A DNA stretch of 64,000 bases from Acidobacteriota bacterium. Its GTDB lineage: Bacteria > Actinomycetota > Acidimicrobiia > Spongiisociales > UBA5794. Of this stretch, positions 1 through 9,252 are shown piece by piece. The notes beneath the pieces were generated by a model. The model was not told the DNA's origin, did not search any database, and saw only the letters and a program-made list of their open reading frames with translations. Within the stretch, counting starts at the first letter, position 1; every line of letters starts with the position of its first letter. Location of the stretch: the NCBI GenBank assembly GCA_022562055.1, contig JADFQA010000001.1:62001-126000 (forward strand), given 5' to 3'. Both the position numbers and the translations under genes were made by a program.

Positions 1-1
1 A

Positions 2-466
2 CGGCTCGTCGTGTTTGCCAGTGAAGACATCGGTCTTGCCGACAGCCGCGCGTTGACAGTAGCTGTGGATTGTTTTGCGGCAGTTGAACGTGTTGGATAT
101 CCCGAATGTGAGTTTGCGCTGGCACACGCAACACTGTTTCTTGCGTTAGCGCCAAAATCGAACTCGGTGAAAACAGCAATGAGTTCGGCAGCGCGACTTG
201 TGGAGTCGACACCCATTGCAGAGGTACCGCTGCATCTGCGTAATGCTGCGGTTGCTGGACTCGCTGATATCGGTCATGGTGTCGGATACATTTACCCTCC
301 CACCGAGCAAGGCAGCGTCGTAAAACAGGCGTACCTGCCCGAAACGATCGTGGATGCCATCGTGTATCGCCCCCGCAAACAGGGTGCCGAGCTGCATCAT
401 GCCGACCGGTTGTCACAGATTGACGAGATTCTCGGCAAGGCGCCGCGACAAAACGCAGAGGAGTAA
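2..466 (+). CDS. rarA: C-terminal part of replication-associated recombination ATPase RarA (5' truncated by window edge)
   Basis: The frame is open from the window edge to a TAA at 464-466, so only the last ~154 residues are present. They read as the C-terminal helical and tetramerisation domains of RarA/MgsA (YcaJ), a AAA+ clamp-loader-like protein that acts at stalled replication forks. Family landmarks are the opening ASEDIGLADSRAL, then ERVGYPE, the LALAPKSNS stretch and a YLPE segment near the end. The AAA+ domain with its Walker motifs would lie upstream of the window. RarA just before alaS is a common actinobacterial order. The assignment rests on these motifs; no start can be given. 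Confidence 0.87.
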   Translation, partial: RLVVFASEDIGLADSRALTVAVDCFAAVERVGYPECEFALAHATLFLALAPKSNSVKTAMSSAARLVESTPIAEVPLHLRNAAVAGLADIGHGVGYIYPPTEQGSVVKQAYLPETIVDAIVYRPRKQGAELHHADRLSQIDEILGKAPRQNAEE

Positions 467-526
467 TAGGCGAGCGCAGTGAGAAAGTCGGTCCTGCGCT
501 AGTGAACGGGTAGTACATTGAACACC

Positions 527-727
527 ATGTTCGTTCGACTCAGATGGTTCACGCTTGGCGCAGCCGCAACGGTGGCAGGCGGCATCATCGGCGCGGCAAA
601 GCTGAAGCGTGCTCGCCAGAGCCTCACCGCGCACAATGCCGCCAGACTGGGGGCGCGCGGCGTTGCCGGAATTATCGAACGTGTGGCGGATTCGGTTACC
701 CCTTCAGAACATGGTCCACGCCGGTAG
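527..727 (+). CDS. small single-pass membrane protein (DUF6167-like)
   Basis: A 66-residue product starting MFVRLRWFTLGAAATVAGG has one short N-terminal hydrophobic Gly/Ala-rich segment (residues ~7-25), then a basic amphipathic tail with a helix around residues 40-58. It sits in the rarA-alaS gap where other actinobacteria carry a small DUF6167-type membrane protein, and the FxxGAAAxV pattern after an aromatic/basic N-terminus resembles that group. I chose the ATG at 527; an in-frame TTG at 518 is possible. No good Shine-Dalgarno is visible. The function is unknown. Whether it is translated is likely but unproven from sequence. Confidence 0.5.
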   Translation: MFVRLRWFTLGAAATVAGGIIGAAKLKRARQSLTAHNAARLGARGVAGIIERVADSVTPSEHGPRR

Positions 728-734
728 CGGGATC

Positions 735-762
735 TCGACTCGCTTAATTCACCGACTAATCT
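735..762 (+). promoter_or_regulatory. predicted leaderless-type promoter for alaS
   Basis: TCGACT at 735-740, a 16-nt spacer and TAATCT at 757-762 lie just before the alaS ATG at 771. The -10 box ends 8 nt before the start codon and no Shine-Dalgarno precedes the ATG, which is the typical geometry of a leaderless actinobacterial transcript. Prediction from sequence only. Confidence 0.45.
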
Positions 763-770
763 CCGCACCC

Positions 771-3428
771 ATGCAGATACAGCAGATTCGCACCACATTT
801 CTCGAATTCTTCGAGCAGCGCGGCCATACGGTGGTGCCGTCAGCGTCGCTCATTCCCATTGACCCGTCGCTGCTGCTCACAGTGGCAGGCATGGTGCCAT
901 TCAAGCCATATTTGCTCGGCGAAGAGCCGGCCCCTTATCCCCGCGCAACGTCCGTGCAAAAATGTATCCGCACAGGAGACATCGACATTGTCGGAACCAC
1001 GGCCAGACACATGACGTTTTTCGAGATGCTTGGCAGTTTCTCGTTTGGGGACTACTTCAAAGAGGAGGCGTGCGCCTACGCCTACGCCCTGATGACGGAG
1101 GGATTCGGGTTCGACCCGCAGCGTTTGTGGTACACCGTTCACGAGACGGACGACGAAGCCGCCGAGATTTGGATCGACCACGTCGGCGTCCCGGCCGAAC
1201 GTGTGCAGCGTGGAGGAAACGACAACTTTTGGCAGATGGGTGTCGCCGGCCCGTGTGGCCTGGCGTCAGAGATCTTCTATGACAGAGGCGAGCGATACGG
1301 CCACGACGGAGGGGCGATTGGAGGGGACGAAGATCGTTTCGTCGAAATCTGGAATCTTGTGTTTATGGCGTACGTACAAGACGTCCCGTACCACATAATC
1401 GGTGAACTCCCCTCGAAGAACATTGATACTGGTGCCGGACTCGAGCGCATCGCAATGGCGCTCCAGGGCACTGAGACACTGTTCGAGACAGACGAGGTTC
1501 GCCGGATCATCGCGGCAGCCGAGACCGCAACGGGCGCGACATTTGGTGACAGCAACACTACGGACGTCAGCCTGAAGATCCTTGCTGATCACGGTCGTGC
1601 GGTAACACACCTCATCAACGACAAGGTCGTACCGTCAAATGAGGGGCGGGGGTACATTCTGCGCAGGCTGCTGAGGAGGGCGGTGAGACACGGCTACAAG
1701 CTCGGATCTTCAAACCTGATCATTCCGGAGATGGTGGAAGCGACGATCGATGTTATGGGCGATGCCTACGCGTCGCTTGTCGAGAACCGTGATTCGATTC
1801 TTACTTTGGCCGAGCGCGAAGAAGTGCAATTTCGCAAGACTCTCGAAGCGGGGAACCAACTGCTCGAGGCCGAGCTCAGCGCGATAGCGGCGGCCACGGC
1901 CAACCACGAAACAGACACCTCCGATACAGTCGCGTTCTCAGGGGGGACGGCTTTCAAATTGCACGACACGTTCGGGTTCCCGGTCGAGCTAACAGAAGAG
2001 ATTCTGGCGGAACGCGGCATCGAGCTTGACCGGGCGGCGTTCGATACCGAGATGGAGGCGCAACGCAAGCGTGCACGGACAGCGTTTAAGGGAGCGAACC
2101 CCGCTGGTATTGCTGATCTCTACCGCGTGTTGTTACGCGACGTCCAGCTAACCGAGTTTGTTGGATATACGGCTGATACCGCCACCGCAACAGCACTTGC
2201 AATCATCCGCGACGGCGAGGTTGTGGAGCGAGCGGACGTAGGCCAAGACATCGAGATATTCCTCGACAAGACGCCTTTTTATGCTGAGTCGGGCGGCCAA
2301 ATGGGGGATACAGGCGAGCTGAGGACAGCAACGGGGACCGTCGTCATCAGCGATACGCAGCTCGCAATGCAGGGTGTGCATGGCCATCGTGGCGTTGTCA
2401 CCGCTGGGTACATTCAGGCCGGTCAGGATATCTCCGCCTCGATTGACCTTGCACGTCGAGAGTTCTTGCGGCAGAACCACACCGGTACCCATCTTCTGCA
2501 CGCCGCATTGCGCGAGGTTGTCGGTGACCATGTCCAACAAGCCGGTTCGCTGGTGGCCCCAGACCGCTTGCGGTTCGATTTCAACCACCACACCGGCATT
2601 TCGCCCAAGGAGATCCGTGACATTGAACTGCTCGTCAACGAAGAGATCATCAAGAACTCGACGGTTGACACGGTGATTACGTCCAAGACTGATGCCGAAA
2701 AGATGGGGGCAATAGCGTTCTTCGGTGACAAGTACGGTGACGAGGTGCGAGTTGTCAGCACGGGGTCTTTCTCCACTGAGTTTTGCGGGGGGACACACGT
2801 GCCGACGACCGGGCAGATCGGGCCGTTGATTCTTGTTAGCGAGGGTTCGGTAGGCGCAAACATTCGTCGTGTTGAAGCGCTTGCCGGCATTCGAGCATAT
2901 GAACATCTCGTCGGCATGCGACGCGAACTCGAAGGAGTCGGCGAGGAACTTCGAACAAAACCCGGCGGTGTTCTTGCCGCAGCTCGTGCCCTCAACGAGC
3001 GAATGCTGGATCAAGAATCACGCATCGAACAGCTCGAAGCGCAAAACCGGTCGCGGGTTGCTACGTCGCTGGCCGAAGATGCCGAGACGATCGGGGGCGC
3101 AAAGCTGCTGGTTGTTGGGCAAGACGATTCTGATGCAAACCAGCTCCGCGCACTCGCCTACCAGCTCCGCGACCAGATCGGATCAGGGATCGCGATTTTG
3201 GGTTCTGTGAACGCAGGCAAGGGAGTCCTTGTAGGAATCGTCTCAGACGATCTTGTTGCTCAGGGTGTATCGGCAGGCGACATCATCGGTCCGGCAGCCG
3301 CACTCCTTGGTGGTGGTGGTTCACGCGACCCACAGCTATCGCAGGCCGGCGGGCCGAATGGGGAGCGGATGCCTGACGCGCTGCAAACGGCGCGGGACAC
3401 CGCTCGTAAGCTACTGGCGGACCGTTGA
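771..3428 (+). CDS. alaS: alanine--tRNA ligase
   Basis: This cytosolic class II synthetase charges tRNA-Ala. The 885-residue product has the usual full length and order: catalytic core (from MQIQQIRTTFLEFFEQRGH, with motif 2-type sequence near residues 60-90), tRNA-recognition middle, editing domain with the HTGTHLLH zinc motif and distal FCGGTH (about residues 564-675), and the C-Ala domain ending in the Gly-rich LLGGGGSRDPQLSQAGG. The ATG at 771 is chosen because the family begins there; upstream in-frame residues show no homology and overlap the small membrane gene. Its TGA overlaps the TTG of ruvX, so alaS, ruvX, mltG and aroE form one overlapping operon. Confidence 0.97.
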   Translation: MQIQQIRTTFLEFFEQRGHTVVPSASLIPIDPSLLLTVAGMVPFKPYLLGEEPAPYPRATSVQKCIRTGDIDIVGTTARHMTFFEMLGSFSFGDYFKEEACAYAYALMTEGFGFDPQRLWYTVHETDDEAAEIWIDHVGVPAERVQRGGNDNFWQMGVAGPCGLASEIFYDRGERYGHDGGAIGGDEDRFVEIWNLVFMAYVQDVPYHIIGELPSKNIDTGAGLERIAMALQGTETLFETDEVRRIIAAAETATGATFGDSNTTDVSLKILADHGRAVTHLINDKVVPSNEGRGYILRRLLRRAVRHGYKLGSSNLIIPEMVEATIDVMGDAYASLVENRDSILTLAEREEVQFRKTLEAGNQLLEAELSAIAAATANHETDTSDTVAFSGGTAFKLHDTFGFPVELTEEILAERGIELDRAAFDTEMEAQRKRARTAFKGANPAGIADLYRVLLRDVQLTEFVGYTADTATATALAIIRDGEVVERADVGQDIEIFLDKTPFYAESGGQMGDTGELRTATGTVVISDTQLAMQGVHGHRGVVTAGYIQAGQDISASIDLARREFLRQNHTGTHLLHAALREVVGDHVQQAGSLVAPDRLRFDFNHHTGISPKEIRDIELLVNEEIIKNSTVDTVITSKTDAEKMGAIAFFGDKYGDEVRVVSTGSFSTEFCGGTHVPTTGQIGPLILVSEGSVGANIRRVEALAGIRAYEHLVGMRRELEGVGEELRTKPGGVLAAARALNERMLDQESRIEQLEAQNRSRVATSLAEDAETIGGAKLLVVGQDDSDANQLRALAYQLRDQIGSGIAILGSVNAGKGVLVGIVSDDLVAQGVSAGDIIGPAAALLGGGGSRDPQLSQAGGPNGERMPDALQTARDTARKLLADR

Positions 3429-3853
3429 CCGGCGGTCGGATCCTGGCGATTGACCCGGGGGAGCGCCGCATGGGCATCGCGTTATCCGACCCTACCGGTA
3501 TCATCGCGTCACCGTATGACGTTATTGATACAAAGCAGCGCGGATTCGTCGAGGCCATTCGGGCAATCTGTGCTGAGCACGACGTTGTGAAGGTCGTCGT
3601 TGGCCGTCCGACGTCTCTTTCGGGACACGATGGTGCAGCATCCGAACGGGCTGAACGGATCGCGCAGCGCGTCCGCGACGCAACCGGGTTGCCGGTCGAA
3701 CTCGTCGACGAGCGCTTCACCACGAAAGAGGCCGAGAGAGTGCTTCTTGAGGGGAACGTCAGGCGCCGTGACCGCAGGGCCGTGATCGACAAGGTTGCCG
3801 CTAGTTTCATCCTGCAGACGTACCTTGATCGACCGAATCGACGTGACGAATGA
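3425..3853 (+). CDS. ruvX: Holliday junction resolvase-like protein / pre-16S rRNA nuclease YqgF
   Basis: A 142-residue RNase H-fold protein of normal YqgF/RuvX length. The first strand carries the acidic IDPGERRMGIALSD motif, the middle has VVVGRPTSLSG, a Glu-containing VELVDERFTT segment follows, and the conserved ID...A region (AVIDKVAASFILQTYL) ends the domain. The family matures the 5' end of 16S rRNA in E. coli and has been linked to Holliday junction processing. The start is a TTG overlapping the alaS stop (TTGA), and its own stop overlaps the mltG ATG, so translation is probably coupled along the operon. Confidence 0.93.
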   Translation: MTGGRILAIDPGERRMGIALSDPTGIIASPYDVIDTKQRGFVEAIRAICAEHDVVKVVVGRPTSLSGHDGAASERAERIAQRVRDATGLPVELVDERFTTKEAERVLLEGNVRRRDRRAVIDKVAASFILQTYLDRPNRRDE

Positions 3854-4986
3854 ACGAACAGTTCTACGTGGCTGAGCACCAGCCCGATCCTCCAGATGCG
3901 CAACCGTGGTGGTTGCCCTGGGTTTTACGGATCGTTGGCGTTGTCGCGATCCTGAGCCTTGGTGTGATCGGGTGGGGGATCATTCGGGGCATCGTTGAAG
4001 ACTTCGCCGACTCTGTCGGAGTTAGTGCGAGCGATTCGGAGGTGGCCTTCGGCACGATTATCGAATTCACGATCCCAGATGGTGCGTCGGCGCGCTCGAT
4101 CGCGAGCATTCTTCGCGACCGTGGCGTGATTATCAATTCGCGAACGTTCGAGAAAGAGGTCATCGAGACGGGTGTTGCGAACCAGTTGCGAGCGGGCACC
4201 TACACGATGCCTGCCGGCTCCAGCTACGAAGAAGTCGTGGCCCTGCTGACAGAGGGACCGCCAGCGGCTGAGGTGTACAAGCTCACGGTCATTGAGGGGC
4301 TCCGCATTGAAGAGATGCTCGCGTCCATATCTGAGGTGTCAGGCCACTCCGTCGCCGTTCTTGAGGCGGCGCTGGTGTCGGGTGACGTCACGTCCGAGTT
4401 CCTTCCTGACAGCCTGCCGGATGGGACACCTCCGCTCACCGCGTGGGAAGGTTTACTTGCTCCAGACACGTACGAATTCGTTGTCGGCAGCCCACCTGCC
4501 GAGGTGCTGCAGACTCTCGCCACGACCCTCGAAGGTCGACTTGAGGCGCAGGACTGGTCCGATCTCGAGGACGCCGGGTACACACCATATGAGGGTCTCG
4601 TAATAGCATCCCTTATCGAAAAGGAGGCGAAGCTTGAGGAAGATCGCCCGCTGATATCCAGTGTGATAGCAAACCGGCTCGACGCCGGCATAGCGTTGCA
4701 GCTCGACGCGACGGTGATCTATGCGCTTGGTGAAAATCCAGGTCGCGTTCTTGAATCGGACCTTCAAATTGACTCGCCATGGAACACGTACAGGGTGGCG
4801 GGTTTACCGCCTACCCCGATTGGTGGTGTCCGCGTCTCGTCGCTCGAAGCTGCCGCGTCCCCGGCGCAAACGCAGTTTTTCTACTACGTGCTCGTTTCCG
4901 TTGAAGGGAAACACGGATTTTCGGAAACGCTCGAAGGGCACAACGCCAAGGTCGCAAAGGCTCGGGCGGACGGAGTGTTGCCATGA
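3850..4986 (+). CDS. mltG: endolytic peptidoglycan transglycosylase MltG (YceG-like)
   Basis: A 378-residue protein with a cytoplasmic N-terminus, one transmembrane helix (about residues 24-46) and an extracytoplasmic YceG domain. The domain shows a LysM-like region near FTIPDGASARSIASIL, the catalytic glutamate in IASLIEKEA (Glu257), and the signature run LQLDATVIYALG, SPWNTYRVAGLPPTPI. MltG cleaves nascent glycan strands and is thought to set their length as a terminator of synthesis. ATG overlaps the end of ruvX by 4 bp; the stop overlaps aroE by 4 bp. Its position between ruvX and aroE is standard for actinobacteria. Confidence 0.95.
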   Translation: MNEQFYVAEHQPDPPDAQPWWLPWVLRIVGVVAILSLGVIGWGIIRGIVEDFADSVGVSASDSEVAFGTIIEFTIPDGASARSIASILRDRGVIINSRTFEKEVIETGVANQLRAGTYTMPAGSSYEEVVALLTEGPPAAEVYKLTVIEGLRIEEMLASISEVSGHSVAVLEAALVSGDVTSEFLPDSLPDGTPPLTAWEGLLAPDTYEFVVGSPPAEVLQTLATTLEGRLEAQDWSDLEDAGYTPYEGLVIASLIEKEAKLEEDRPLISSVIANRLDAGIALQLDATVIYALGENPGRVLESDLQIDSPWNTYRVAGLPPTPIGGVRVSSLEAAASPAQTQFFYYVLVSVEGKHGFSETLEGHNAKVAKARADGVLP

Positions 4987-5768
4987 CCCAGAAGAGACTC
5001 AGGCTAGGAATATTGGGGAACCCGGCAAAACACTCGTTGTCTCCGGCTTTGCACCGGGCCGCCCTTGCGGACCTTGCGATCGAAGGTTCGTACGACGCAT
5101 GGGAAGTCGACGTTGATGGCGCAAAACAAGTGCTCGAGGACCTGCGGCGCGGGTCAATCGACGGATGCAACGTCACGATGCCGTTCAAAGGCCTTGCGTT
5201 CGACTACATGGACCGACGTTCGGAACTCGCCGAACGAACCGGAGCTGTTAACACTGTCGTTGCAGCCGACGGTGAACTAGTGGGACACAACACGGATGTT
5301 GGGGGAATCGTGGGGGCGTGGCGCTACCGTCATCTTCCTGCTGATGGTCGTGTTCTGGTGCTGGGCGCGGGCAGCGCGGCGGCTGCCGCGCTCGTTGCCC
5401 TTGAAGATCGCGACATCGTCGTGGCTGCGCGCTCTGAGGAGGCTGCCCGCGCCGTGATCCGCAAAACCGGTTCTAGAGGAGTTGCTGTGGCGTGGGGGAC
5501 TCCGATAGCCGGCGTAGTTGTCAATGCCACGCCGATCGGTATGAATGGTACACAGCACACTCCCGCAGTAGTCGAAGCGGCGACGGGGTGGTTTGAAATG
5601 GTGTACGCCTACGGCACAACCGATGCTGAACGGACCAGTCTGTTGAACGGAAAACCGGTGTCCTCCGGAACCGACATGTTGCTCCATCAGGCGCTGCTGG
5701 CCTTTCGCATCTGGACCGGGGTGGAGCCCAGATTCGATGCCATGGCCGCGGCACTTCCAGTGGTCTAG
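4983..5768 (+). CDS. aroE: shikimate dehydrogenase
   Basis: It reduces 3-dehydroshikimate to shikimate with NADPH, step 4 of the shikimate pathway. The 261-residue protein has the substrate motif SLSPALH (residues ~19-25), the catalytic lysine motif NVTMPFKG, AVNTVV and GHNTDVGG, then a Rossmann dinucleotide loop VLGAGSAAAAAL and the C-terminal SSGTDMLLHQ. Length is slightly short of the usual ~270-280. It is the last gene of the alaS-ruvX-mltG-aroE operon. The other shikimate genes aroC, aroK and aroB lie about 9.5 kb downstream, beyond the pilus cluster. Confidence 0.95.
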   Translation: MTQKRLRLGILGNPAKHSLSPALHRAALADLAIEGSYDAWEVDVDGAKQVLEDLRRGSIDGCNVTMPFKGLAFDYMDRRSELAERTGAVNTVVAADGELVGHNTDVGGIVGAWRYRHLPADGRVLVLGAGSAAAAALVALEDRDIVVAARSEEAARAVIRKTGSRGVAVAWGTPIAGVVVNATPIGMNGTQHTPAVVEAATGWFEMVYAYGTTDAERTSLLNGKPVSSGTDMLLHQALLAFRIWTGVEPRFDAMAAALPVV

Positions 5769-5911
5769 CAGCCACGAGACCAACCACCATGGGTCACACC
5801 CCGTGACTCATTAGCGCAAGTCCTCAAGCGCCCGGATGATGCTGCCGACAAACGTTCAGACGTTCGCTTCTAGCGAGCGTGGGAATGACACCGTTCTGAG
5901 GAGAGAATAAG

Positions 5912-7588
5912 GTGCCGAGCGACGCTCGACATTTAGGCACGATGCTCCTGGAAGAGGGACTTCTTAGCCGCGAACAGCTTGACCGGGCCGCCGAGACGCA
6001 GATTGCGTCCGGCGTTCCGTTAGGCCGCGTCCTTGTCGAAGAAGGATTCGTCGTTGAGTCCGATCTGGTCAGGACGCTTGCCCGACAGATCGGCATCGAG
6101 TACGTCGATCTCAGTGAGGTCCAAATCGATCCTGCGGCTGTTGCCACGGTGCCCGAGTATCTCCAGGACCGATACACGGTGCTTCCAATCGGCTACGAGG
6201 ACGGCAGGCTCGTGTGTGCCATGGCCGACCCTGCCAACGTGCTTGCCATCGACGATCTCCGCGCTGTCACCGGACTCGACATCATCACCAAAGTGGCGAC
6301 ACGATCTGATCTTGAAGACGCAATTCGTAGACAATCGAGTTTTGACGAATCTGTCTCCGACCTTGCCGACCTCGCCGCTGAAGAAGAGGACGACATCGAC
6401 CTCGGCGGGCTTGAGTTCGCTGCCGAGGAAGCACCTGTAGTCAAACTGCTGAATACGCTGATATCTCGCGCTGTTAACGAGCGCGCTTCTGACATTCACA
6501 TCGAGCCCGGTGAAAAGGATCTTCGCATCAGATTCCGTATCGACGGTGTGCTCCATGAAGTGATGCGGACGCCGCGATCGATCGCAAACGCGGTTGTATC
6601 GCGCGTAAAGATCATGTCCGACCTCGACATTGCTGAACGACGCCTACCGCAGGACGGACGGATTGCGCTGCGCGTCTCGGGTAAAGCAATCGATCTGCGC
6701 ACGTCAACTCTTCCTTCTATCTACGGAGAAAAGGTCGTGATGCGGATCTTGGACAAGTCTGCGGGAGTCATCGCGCTTGTCGACCTTGGATTCGAGCAGT
6801 ACAACCTCGACAGATTCAAACAGGCATACGAGAAACCGTATGGCACGATCCTCGTGACTGGCCCGACTGGATCGGGAAAGACAACGACGCTCTATTCCAC
6901 CCTCGACATATTAAACACCGATGCCGTGAACATCATCACGGTTGAGGATCCGGTCGAGTACCGGCTCGCCGGTATCACGCAAATCCAGGTAAATCGCAAG
7001 GCGGGGCTGCTCTTCGCGACGGCGCTGAAGTCGATTCTCCGCGCTGACCCCGACATCATTCTCATCGGTGAAATTCGCGACGGGGAGACCGCGGCGATTG
7101 CTGTCGAGTCGGCGTTGACCGGTCACCTTGTACTGTCAACGCTGCACACGAACGACGCGCCGGCGTCGATCGGCCGACTCATCGACATGGGTGTAGAACC
7201 ATTTCTTGTGGCTTCGGCGGTCGACTGTGTATTGGCACAAAGACTTGCGCGCCTACTTTGCGAGAAATGCAAAGTGCCGGACGATTCGGTCACCGAATCA
7301 ATGCTTGCCGATGTGGAATGGGATGAGGAAGTCCACGGAAGTTCTGAGGCCTTCAAGGCAGTGGGTTGCGCGACGTGTTCGATGACCGGGTTCCGGGGGC
7401 GCATCAGTTTGAACGAAGTGATGCTCGTCAACGAAGAGATCCAACGGCTCATCGTGGAGCGAGCATCCGCCGAGGTGATCAAACGTGCGGCGATTCGAGA
7501 AGGTATGAGAACTCTGCGCGATGACGGATACGGCAAGATTTCGCGGGGCCTGACTTCGTTCGAAGAGATACTCAGGGTTGTTGCGTAG
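5912..7588 (+). CDS. pilB: type IV pilus assembly ATPase PilB
   Basis: This cytoplasmic hexameric ATPase drives pilin polymerisation. In 558 residues it has an N-terminal MshEN/T2SSE-N domain (residues ~5-150), a linker rich in acidic residues (EEEDDIDLGG), and a C-terminal GspE/PilB motor with Walker A GPTGSGKTTTL (about 317-327), Asp box, Walker B ILIGEIRDGETA, His box, and a zinc tetracysteine motif CEKC...CATC near residues 451-490, which separates PilB from PilT. The start is a GTG behind AGGAGAG. It opens the pil gene set; the 143-nt gap before it probably holds a promoter that I could not place. Confidence 0.96.
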   Translation: MPSDARHLGTMLLEEGLLSREQLDRAAETQIASGVPLGRVLVEEGFVVESDLVRTLARQIGIEYVDLSEVQIDPAAVATVPEYLQDRYTVLPIGYEDGRLVCAMADPANVLAIDDLRAVTGLDIITKVATRSDLEDAIRRQSSFDESVSDLADLAAEEEDDIDLGGLEFAAEEAPVVKLLNTLISRAVNERASDIHIEPGEKDLRIRFRIDGVLHEVMRTPRSIANAVVSRVKIMSDLDIAERRLPQDGRIALRVSGKAIDLRTSTLPSIYGEKVVMRILDKSAGVIALVDLGFEQYNLDRFKQAYEKPYGTILVTGPTGSGKTTTLYSTLDILNTDAVNIITVEDPVEYRLAGITQIQVNRKAGLLFATALKSILRADPDIILIGEIRDGETAAIAVESALTGHLVLSTLHTNDAPASIGRLIDMGVEPFLVASAVDCVLAQRLARLLCEKCKVPDDSVTESMLADVEWDEEVHGSSEAFKAVGCATCSMTGFRGRISLNEVMLVNEEIQRLIVERASAEVIKRAAIREGMRTLRDDGYGKISRGLTSFEEILRVVA

Positions 7589-7632
7589 CTTGCCGATACG
7601 ACATGAGACATACGCAGGGAGCGTGTCACGAC

Positions 7633-9252
7633 ATGGACACTGTCGATAGACAACTTGGTGAGATACTTGTAGATCGCCGTCTACTGACGCGCGACAAACT
7701 TGAGGAGCGACTGCTCACCGTCGAGTCGTCCGGCACGCCACTCCCGCAGCTGCTCGTCGCGTCTGGTGACGTTTCGGATCGTGACATTCTTGCTTCAGTC
7801 GCAGAAAAGCTGAAGGTCCGATTCATCGACCTCGAGGGACCTGATCACGTGTACCCGGACCCCGGTGCGCTGCGCAAGCTGCCCGAGCGGATTGCCCGCG
7901 AATTGCGGGTCCTCCCGATTGAGATCGAAGCCGCAGGAGCGCTCGTTGTGGCAATGGACGACCCACTCGACACGAAACGTGCGGATATGGTTCGTGAGGC
8001 GGTGGGCCGTGACGTGACGGTAGCCCTCGCTTCGCGCAAGCTCATAGAGACCGCAATACCGGCTGCATATCTCGGTCTCAATGTTGAGATCTCTCTCGGG
8101 GAACCGGAACCTGCGGGCGCTAGTTTGCAGACGGGCGCCGACGAGAAAACCAGCAATGGCGACCTTGGAGCGCTGCCCGAAGATCACCCGCACGTCAACG
8201 ATCTGTTACGCGAACTCGTAGAACGCGGCGGATCGGACCTACATCTAACAGCCGGTTCACCGCCACAGATGCGGATAAATGGCTCCTTGTACCCGATGGA
8301 CGGGGTTGGCCTGTTGAAGCCGGCTCCGCTGCGGTCGATGATCTACGAGATTCTTACCGGGCGTCAGCGCGAGCAGCTTGAAGAGACCCGAGAGCTTGAC
8401 GCATCACACCCGGTACCTGGAATCGGGCGGTTTCGAGTCAACGTGTTCTTCCAGCGGGACGCCGTTGCGTCCGTGATGCGCGCCATACCAAACGAGGTGA
8501 TGACTCTGAAGCAGCTTGGTATGCCAGAGATTGTCCACGAGTTCGCCACCTACCAACGTGGTCTTGTGCTGGTTACGGGTCCGACCGGATCAGGTAAGAG
8601 CACGACTCTTGCTTCAATAATCGACGTCATCAACTCGACTCGCGCCGATCATATCGTGACCGTCGAGGATCCGATCGAATTCACGCACCGTCACAAGATG
8701 TCGATTGTGAACCAGCGGGAGGTCGGCACCGACACGCTGAGCTTCGCATCAGCGCTGAAGCACGCCCTACGTCAGGATCCAGATGTCATTCTGGTTGGTG
8801 AACTACGTGACCTTGAAACGATTTCGACGGCGATCACGGCAGCCGAGACTGGGCACCTGGTGTTCGCGACGTTGCACACGCAAGATGCTCCGCAATCCAT
8901 TGAACGAATCATCGACGTGTTTCCTCCGTATCAGCAGCAGCAGGTTCGCGTCCAGCTTGCCAGTTCGATCCAGGCGGTGCTCAGCCAGCAACTCCTCAAG
9001 ACGGTCGACGGCAAGGGCCGCGTGGCGGCGATTGAGGTGATGATTGCGACTGCTGCCATCCGCAACCTCATTCGCGAAGGCAACGTGCACCAGATCACCT
9101 CTGCAATGCAGGCCGGCGGAAGATTTGGGATGCAAACAATGGACGCAGCGTTGGTGGCGCTCGTCAAACAGGGCAAGGTGACCGAAGCTTTGGCCCGTGA
9201 CAGATGTCAGGACGCTGACGTGTTCGACGCAATAATGAAAGGGGCTATGTGA
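7633..9252 (+). CDS. pilT: type IV pilus retraction ATPase PilT with an additional N-terminal MshEN-like domain
   Basis: The C-terminal ~350 residues are a PilT motor: an N-terminal PAS-like part beginning DLHLTAGSPPQMRINGSL, Walker A GPTGSGKSTTL (from about residue 316), Walker B VILVGELRDLETIS, His box TGHLVFATLHTQDA, and the PilT-typical AIRNLIREG C-terminus. There is no tetracysteine motif. The first ~170 residues resemble PilB's N-terminal domain (LGEILVDRRLLTRDKLEERL followed by a beta-rich half), which canonical PilT of ~350 residues lacks. I start at ATG 7633, the first family-like residue, with GGGAG upstream; an ORF start at 7603 exists. Depolymerises pili to give retraction and twitching. 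Confidence 0.92.
   Translation: MDTVDRQLGEILVDRRLLTRDKLEERLLTVESSGTPLPQLLVASGDVSDRDILASVAEKLKVRFIDLEGPDHVYPDPGALRKLPERIARELRVLPIEIEAAGALVVAMDDPLDTKRADMVREAVGRDVTVALASRKLIETAIPAAYLGLNVEISLGEPEPAGASLQTGADEKTSNGDLGALPEDHPHVNDLLRELVERGGSDLHLTAGSPPQMRINGSLYPMDGVGLLKPAPLRSMIYEILTGRQREQLEETRELDASHPVPGIGRFRVNVFFQRDAVASVMRAIPNEVMTLKQLGMPEIVHEFATYQRGLVLVTGPTGSGKSTTLASIIDVINSTRADHIVTVEDPIEFTHRHKMSIVNQREVGTDTLSFASALKHALRQDPDVILVGELRDLETISTAITAAETGHLVFATLHTQDAPQSIERIIDVFPPYQQQQVRVQLASSIQAVLSQQLLKTVDGKGRVAAIEVMIATAAIRNLIREGNVHQITSAMQAGGRFGMQTMDAALVALVKQGKVTEALARDRCQDADVFDAIMKGAM

Noticed and set aside
2148-3014. Long minus-strand ORF inside alaS
   Set aside because: Antisense shadow of a clear AlaRS editing domain; no homology.
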